Shown piece by piece: positions 58,778 to 64,000 of a DNA stretch of 64,000 nt (positions are counted from its first letter, which is position 1; each line of letters begins with the position of its first letter). This DNA is from Tissierellia bacterium (GTDB taxonomy: Bacteria; Bacillota; Clostridia; Tissierellales; Tepidimicrobiaceae). The notes below the pieces were generated by a model. That model was not told the DNA's origin and did no database searches. It saw nothing but the letters and a program-made list of their open reading frames with translations. The DNA lies in the NCBI GenBank assembly GCA_012839745.1, contig DUMS01000086.1, positions 1 through 64,000 on the forward strand, given 5' to 3'. The position numbers were made by a program, and so were the translations under genes.

Positions 58778-59371
58778 ATGCCTAGAAAAACCTTTTTTAA
58801 CCTGCCCATAGATAAAAAGCAGAGAATAATCGATGCTGTATATGATTTGTTTATCGAAAATGACTACAAGGATGTGAATATTCGCAAAATCACTAGAAAA
58901 GCAGGAATATCCATAGGCAGCTTTTATCAGTATTTTTATGACAAGGACGATTTGTATTTATATTTGATAGCAGAAATAGAAAAGAAGGTATATGATGAAT
59001 ATAAAAAGAAGGCTGGAAAGTTTCTAACAGATGAAATAGTAATTCCCGTTGAAGAAATATGCACTCCTAAGGAGATAGAGTTTGCCAACACCTGGGACAA
59101 TGCTCCAACAGAGGTTAAGGTAAAGTTTTACTTTGGTGAATATGCCAAGGAAATGAACAGAATAGTATGGGACGAGCTTGTGGAATTGAAGGAATCCGGC
59201 AGACTGGTTGAAGGTGTGGACCTGGAATTTGTATTTCACCTATATGTGACTTGCATGTTCAATATATTGATGTATTTCAAAGAAAAAAATATAACAGATG
59301 AGAAAGAAAGGTTCTATTTCAAGAGAAAATTCTATATGGAATGGTTTGTCAACAGGTTAATTAAAAAATAG
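58778..59371 (+). CDS. TetR family transcriptional regulator
   Basis: DKKQRIIDAVYDLFIENDYKDVNIRKITRKAGISIGSFYQYFYDKDDLYLYLIAE. Confidence 0.94.
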   Translation: MPRKTFFNLPIDKKQRIIDAVYDLFIENDYKDVNIRKITRKAGISIGSFYQYFYDKDDLYLYLIAEIEKKVYDEYKKKAGKFLTDEIVIPVEEICTPKEIEFANTWDNAPTEVKVKFYFGEYAKEMNRIVWDELVELKESGRLVEGVDLEFVFHLYVTCMFNILMYFKEKNITDEKERFYFKRKFYMEWFVNRLIKK

Positions 59372-59399
59372 TGGACAACTATTTGCTTTGTCCACTATT
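59367..59399. terminator. Shared bidirectional hairpin between convergent tetR and pcp
   Basis: AATAGTGGACAA...TTGTCCACTATT, 12-bp perfect stem containing the tetR stop. Confidence 0.65.
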
Positions 59400-59996
59400 G
59401 ACCGCTACCTCTATGGCAATGGTTAACCCTTCTACTATAAGGTCTAGAGACATACACGGCATATTTGGCTTATCTATTACCTGCTCAGGCAAAAATGGTA
59501 TATGTATAAATCCTCCCATCATATTTGGATATTTCTTATTTATATTGTACAACAGCCCATACATCAGATGGTTGCATACATAAGTTCCGGCTGTATTGGA
59601 TACCTCTGCAGGAATATTTCTGTCATTCAGCTCCTTAACAATTTTCTTTATAGGCAATCTGGCAAAATAAGCAGTATCTCCATCTTCAAATATGATTTCA
59701 TCAACAGGCTGATAGCCTTCATTGTCAGGAATTCTTCCATCGCTTATATTAATAGCTACCCTTTCAACACTTATTCTGTTTCTTCCACCTGCCTGGCCAA
59801 CACAAATAGTAATATCCGGCTTTTCATCTTCCAAGATTTTTTCCAGTTTCCTGATGGATTTATTAAAAACAGTTGGAATCTCAGCTTTTATTATATCTGC
59901 TCCTGCTATTTTATCACTTAGCCTTTTAACTGCCTCAATTGAAGGATTGACCCTTTCTCCTCCAAAGGGCTCAAATCCTGTAACTAATACCTTCAT
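59379..59996 (-). CDS. pcp: Pyroglutamyl-peptidase I
   Basis: [64 protein letters not shown]. Confidence 0.96.
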   Translation of the reverse strand: MKVLVTGFEPFGGERVNPSIEAVKRLSDKIAGADIIKAEIPTVFNKSIRKLEKILEDEKPDITICVGQAGGRNRISVERVAINISDGRIPDNEGYQPVDEIIFEDGDTAYFARLPIKKIVKELNDRNIPAEVSNTAGTYVCNHLMYGLLYNINKKYPNMMGGFIHIPFLPEQVIDKPNMPCMSLDLIVEGLTIAIEVAVNSGQSK

Positions 59997-60142
59997 ATAA
60001 AACCCCCTCAAGTTTTATTATATCACCTAAATATAAATGTTACCATAATATGACCTACCTAATGCTTTATCCATTAATATAATCCTGCTAGATTTTCTTT
60101 GTAGAAATAAAAAATAAAACTTCATACTAATTCTCAGACCAT

Positions 60143-60195
60143 TAAAAAGGAAGACTAGCTTTTTTGTAAACTGCTTTTAGCCTTCCTTCTAAATG
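60143..60195 (-). terminator. Terminator after PEP-hydrolase-like gene
   Basis: Minus AAGGAAGGCT...AGTCTTCCTTTTTAA. Confidence 0.6.
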
Positions 60196-60198
60196 ATG

Positions 60199-61038
60199 TT
60201 AATCTATATTAATCATCTTAAACTCCCTAACCTGATCCCTAATTGCTGTTTCAGTAGGAATCCTTTCAATGCTTGAAGCCCCAAAGAATCCAACTACTCC
60301 TTTTGTTCTTTCTATTACATATTTTGCATCCTCTGGCATTGCAATAGGACCTCCATGGCAAATAACCATAATATCTGGATTTACTGATTTACCTGCATCA
60401 CATATTTCCTGAACTCTCTTTACAGCATCATCTAAGGATAAAGCTGTTTTTGCACCTATGGTACCTTTAGTAGTTAATCCCATGTGAGCTACTAATATAT
60501 CAGCCCCTGCTTCAGCCATCTTCCTAGCTTGAATAGTATCGAATACATAAGGAGTAGTAAGCATATCCAATTGGTGAGCCTTTTTAATCATGTCAACCTC
60601 AAGGTCGTATCCCATACCAGTTTCCTCAAGGTTCTGCCTAAAAACTCCATCTATTAATCCAACAGTTGGGAAATTCTGTACTCCAGCAAATCCCATATCC
60701 TTTAACTGCTTCAGGAATTTATCCATAACCCTAAATGGATCAGTACCGCAGACTCCAGCAAGTACAGGAGTATTTTTAACTATTGGCAATACTTCATTGC
60801 CCATTTCCACCACTATTTTATTTGCATCTCCATATGGAAGAAGTCCTGCTAAGGAACCCCGTCCTGCCATTCTATACCTTCCTGAATTGTAAATAATTAT
60901 AAGGTCAACTCCTCCTGCTTCTGCACTCTTTGCAGATATGCCGGTACCTGCACCAGCGCCTACTATTATATTTCCTTTTGCTACTTCATCTTTTAATCTT
61001 TTTAGTATTTCCTTCCTTGTCATATCCATATATAGCAC
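60199..61038 (-). CDS. TIM-barrel protein, phosphoenolpyruvate-hydrolase-like family (Tm-1 C-terminal-like)
   Basis: [50 protein letters not shown]. Confidence 0.88.
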   Translation of the reverse strand: MLYMDMTRKEILKRLKDEVAKGNIIVGAGAGTGISAKSAEAGGVDLIIIYNSGRYRMAGRGSLAGLLPYGDANKIVVEMGNEVLPIVKNTPVLAGVCGTDPFRVMDKFLKQLKDMGFAGVQNFPTVGLIDGVFRQNLEETGMGYDLEVDMIKKAHQLDMLTTPYVFDTIQARKMAEAGADILVAHMGLTTKGTIGAKTALSLDDAVKRVQEICDAGKSVNPDIMVICHGGPIAMPEDAKYVIERTKGVVGFFGASSIERIPTETAIRDQVREFKMINID

Positions 61039-61048
61039 TCCTTTCAGT

Positions 61049-62263
61049 CTATTTACTGGATTTAATTAGTTCCACTAACTTCTTGGCAGCAGTTAATGCA
61101 AAATCCCTATGATTTATATCCAAATCCATTTCAATTAGCTCAACTTTACTTCTGTCTATATTCTTTCTTAGTATGTCAAAAAGGGTTTTATCTTCCTCTG
61201 GTCCATAAAAAGGCCCTCCTTCCACATCTATCATGGAAACACCTTTTAAAGGCAGCATCAATGCTGTTGGCCCTTTGGTATTATTCAGCTTTTCTGCTAT
61301 TATCTCACCTAATTTTCTGTTCTCTTCTACAGTAGTCCTCATAAGGGTTACTGTAGGATTATGCTTATATAGCTTTCTTCCCTTAAACTTTTCAGGAACT
61401 GTATCAATAGGGCCGAAATTCACCATATCCAATGCTCCAACGGATACAACCTGCGGTATTCCCATTTTTGCTGCTGCTTCCAGACGATTTGGGCCTGCTG
61501 ACAATACTCCCCCCACCAGTTCATCACACCACTCTGTTGTAGTTAAATCAAGTACTCCTACAAAATATCCATCCTCTATAAGCCTTTCCATGGTTTTCCC
61601 GCCTGTACCTGTAGCATGAAATACTAAAACTTCGTATCCTAATGATTCCAGATATCCTCTGGCAGTATCTACGCAGGGAGTAGTAACCCCAAACATTGTA
61701 GCAGCAATTAAAGGTTTCTTCTCCAGCTTTTCTTCATGCTCAAATTTTACCATACCTGCAATGGCCAGTGCTGCATTTGTAAGTATTTTTGTTGATATTG
61801 AGTTAAGACCAGATACATCCACTATTGAAGGGAACATTATTATGTCACTTGTTCCAACATATTGTTCAGTATTTCCTGAAGCTACAGTAGAAACCATTAC
61901 CTTTGGAACTCCTATTGGTAAGGCTCTCATGGCAGGAGTTGCCAAAGAAGTACCACCACTTCCTCCAATAGATATTATTCCATCAAATTTGCCCTCTTTA
62001 TATAGTCTGGGGACTATCTTTTCCATAGCCTTTGACATCACTTCAGTGGCTAATGCCCTATCCTTCTTTGCAGCAATCTTCTTAATATCTTCTCCTATTT
62101 CTGCTGCAACTAACTCATTTGATACATCTGTTGGTGTTAAAGGCTCAAAAACACCGCAGTGAATTGTAAAAGTATTAAGCCCTAAGCTTTTAAGCACTTC
62201 TTTAACATAGGAAAGCTCATTGCCTTTGGAATCAAAAGTACCTGCAATAGCTATGGTTTTCAA
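61049..62263 (-). CDS. UPF0261 / Tm-1-like ATP-binding domain protein
   Basis: [65 protein letters not shown]; probable TTG start. Confidence 0.92.
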   Translation of the reverse strand: MKTIAIAGTFDSKGNELSYVKEVLKSLGLNTFTIHCGVFEPLTPTDVSNELVAAEIGEDIKKIAAKKDRALATEVMSKAMEKIVPRLYKEGKFDGIISIGGSGGTSLATPAMRALPIGVPKVMVSTVASGNTEQYVGTSDIIMFPSIVDVSGLNSISTKILTNAALAIAGMVKFEHEEKLEKKPLIAATMFGVTTPCVDTARGYLESLGYEVLVFHATGTGGKTMERLIEDGYFVGVLDLTTTEWCDELVGGVLSAGPNRLEAAAKMGIPQVVSVGALDMVNFGPIDTVPEKFKGRKLYKHNPTVTLMRTTVEENRKLGEIIAEKLNNTKGPTALMLPLKGVSMIDVEGGPFYGPEEDKTLFDILRKNIDRSKVELIEMDLDINHRDFALTAAKKLVELIKSSK

Positions 62264-62390
62264 TAGGCATCTTCCTTTCATATTTGTCAGAATAGTTACA
62301 TTTTATTGTTTCCAATACCTATATATTTATGAGAGTTTCTAATATATTGTTTCTTCCTTTATTGAACTCATTAACCCCAGAAAATATATA

Positions 62391-62421
62391 AAGCCTATCC
62401 TGATTCAGTTTCAGGATAGGC
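62391..62421. terminator. Terminator between UPF0261 gene and alpha/beta hydrolase
   Basis: AGCCTATCCTGA...TCAGGATAGGCT hairpin. Confidence 0.65.
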
Positions 62422-62432
62422 TCTAATAATAA

Positions 62433-63212
62433 CTAATAAGCATATGCATCAGATTGTTTTTCCTTCAATTCTGTCAAAAACTTAACGGTATTATCAAGCA
62501 ATTCCCTTTCAAATTCATAGGAGGAATAGCAGTGGTCTGCTCCTTCAACAAAGTGGATAGTGCTGTTTGGAAACACCTTATTATAGCAGTATGCATTGAC
62601 ATATAGAACGTCCATGTCTTCAGTGCCATGTATTATCAGTACCGGATTATGATAGTCCCTGGCATACTGCAATGGGTCTGAATCCAGTAACTCATCAAAG
62701 AACTTCGGACCTACCACATCACCAAGATAATCCACATGTTCCCCTTCTATTCCTTTAATAAAACTTTCACGACCAAATATGTGGTAGAAGTTCCAGAATG
62801 GATTTGAAACTGGTGACCACAATACTAAACCATCACATTGGCATTTGGAGGCCAGAATGGAGGCAACACATCCTCCCATGCTGAACCCCACAATATATAG
62901 CCTTCTTACGTCATAGTTATTCTTCAGGTATTCAATTACATTTAATCCATCTTCAACCTCACCCATAATTGTCATGTCTTCAAAATCTCCATCGCTGTCT
63001 CCCGAGCCTACGAAATCAAATCTCATTACTGTAAATCCTTTCTTCGCCAGCCTTTCCGACAGCTTTCTGAACATCCTGTGAGGCTCTATTTTTGTGCCTA
63101 CAAATCCGTGAATTAATATGACAAAATCCTTTCCTATCTCCTCTTTGTCATCGTACTCCAATATGCCCAGCATCCTATAACCTCTACTTTCAATCCACAG
63201 GCTATTCTGCAT
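62433..63212 (-). CDS. Alpha/beta hydrolase (serine aminopeptidase S33-like)
   Basis: [52 protein letters not shown] nucleophile elbow; EGADHCYS. Confidence 0.92.
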   Translation of the reverse strand: MQNSLWIESRGYRMLGILEYDDKEEIGKDFVILIHGFVGTKIEPHRMFRKLSERLAKKGFTVMRFDFVGSGDSDGDFEDMTIMGEVEDGLNVIEYLKNNYDVRRLYIVGFSMGGCVASILASKCQCDGLVLWSPVSNPFWNFYHIFGRESFIKGIEGEHVDYLGDVVGPKFFDELLDSDPLQYARDYHNPVLIIHGTEDMDVLYVNAYCYNKVFPNSTIHFVEGADHCYSSYEFERELLDNTVKFLTELKEKQSDAYAY

Positions 63213-64000
63213 AGTATTCCTCCTCACTGAACTGATACCCGTATATAGGGAACCTTCTGCACAATTGGCTGACTCTATCAGCCACATCCTCTTTAATCCT
63301 TTCATTTCCCATATTGCTCAATGTAATATCAATTAGCTCCGAAATCTCTTTTACCTCTTCCTCCTTCATTCCCCTTGTAGTAATTGCAGATGTGCCTATT
63401 CTAATTCCGCTTGTAATAACAGGGGTTTCCGGATCAAAGGGTATCATGTTCTTATTGACTGTAATGCCTACTTCATTTAAGGCTTCCTCTGCCATCTTGC
63501 CTGTCAGTCCCTTATTTCTCAAGTCCACTAAGAACAGGTGGGTATCAGTTCCTCCCGTTACAATCCTGTATCCCTTATCCTTGAGAATTTCAGCCATGAG
63601 CCTGGAATTATCCAATACTTGCTTAATATAGGCTTTAAACTCCTCCTTCATGGCTTCCTTAAAGCAGACTGCCTTTCCTGCTATTGTATTCATCTGGGGA
63701 CCTCCCTGTATTCCAGGAAAAATTGCTTTGTCGATTTTGGGTCCGTATTCCTTTTTGCATAATATGAATCCACCTCTGGCACCTCTTATGGTCTTGGTGG
63801 TCGTACTGGTAACAAAGTCTGCATATTCCACAGGATTTGGATGATATCCTGCAGCAACCAGTCCGGATATATGGGACATATCCACCATCAGATAGGCTCC
63901 AGTTTCATCTGCTATTTCCCTGAATATGCTATAATCTATAATCCTGGAATATGAACTTGTACCTGCAACTATCATCTTTGGCCTGTATTTTAATGCAAGG
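63202..64000 (-). CDS. glyA: Serine hydroxymethyltransferase, C-terminal part (truncated by window edge)
   Basis: [44 protein letters not shown]; frame stays open to 64000. Confidence 0.95.
   Translation of the reverse strand, partial: LALKYRPKMIVAGTSSYSRIIDYSIFREIADETGAYLMVDMSHISGLVAAGYHPNPVEYADFVTSTTTKTIRGARGGFILCKKEYGPKIDKAIFPGIQGGPQMNTIAGKAVCFKEAMKEEFKAYIKQVLDNSRLMAEILKDKGYRIVTGGTDTHLFLVDLRNKGLTGKMAEEALNEVGITVNKNMIPFDPETPVITSGIRIGTSAITTRGMKEEEVKEISELIDITLSNMGNERIKEDVADRVSQLCRRFPIYGYQFSEEEYYAE

Noticed and set aside
1-64000. CRISPR arrays, tRNA or rRNA genes
   Set aside because: No regularly spaced direct repeats and no tRNA/rRNA-like sequence noticed on reading; the dispersed hairpins are not an array.

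Overview
The window is a 64 kb contiguous chromosomal segment from a low-GC Firmicute. The gene content suggests a Clostridia/Tissierellia-type amino-acid and peptide fermenter (taxonomy is inference). It is gene dense and mostly on the minus strand. Recognisable blocks are: a 4-hydroxybutyrate fermentation operon (abfD, NifU-like, CoA-transferase, permease, small Cys protein) with a sigma-54 promoter and an adjacent enhancer-binding protein; prfA, a split chromate transporter, prmC, DUF1385, rpmE and rho; two tandem class II FBPases, a transaldolase-like gene and fba; kce-kal (lysine fermentation); a MacB-like ABC system; a MarR-linked heterodimeric ABC exporter; pyrG; several S-layer-homology (SLH) proteins linked to a CpsB/C/D tyrosine-phosphoregulatory module and a FlaA1/CapD-like dehydratase; mtnA plus a class II aldolase; peptidases with an opp transporter and a TetR regulator; a split Tm-1-like pair; and the 3' end of glyA at the window edge. 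The most interesting signal is a family of short hairpin repeats with a conserved loop (GGGGACGGTTCT) and varying stems. All six clear copies lie immediately 3' of a stop codon in the same orientation relative to the gene, and one follows a RAYT/REP-associated transposase gene. Other notable items are a sigma-54 promoter with three phased palindromic activator sites, an SLH gene interrupted by one in-frame stop, an unlisted 59-aa membrane protein gene, and several palindromes or operators. All calls come from reading the sequence and the supplied ORFs; no database search was run.
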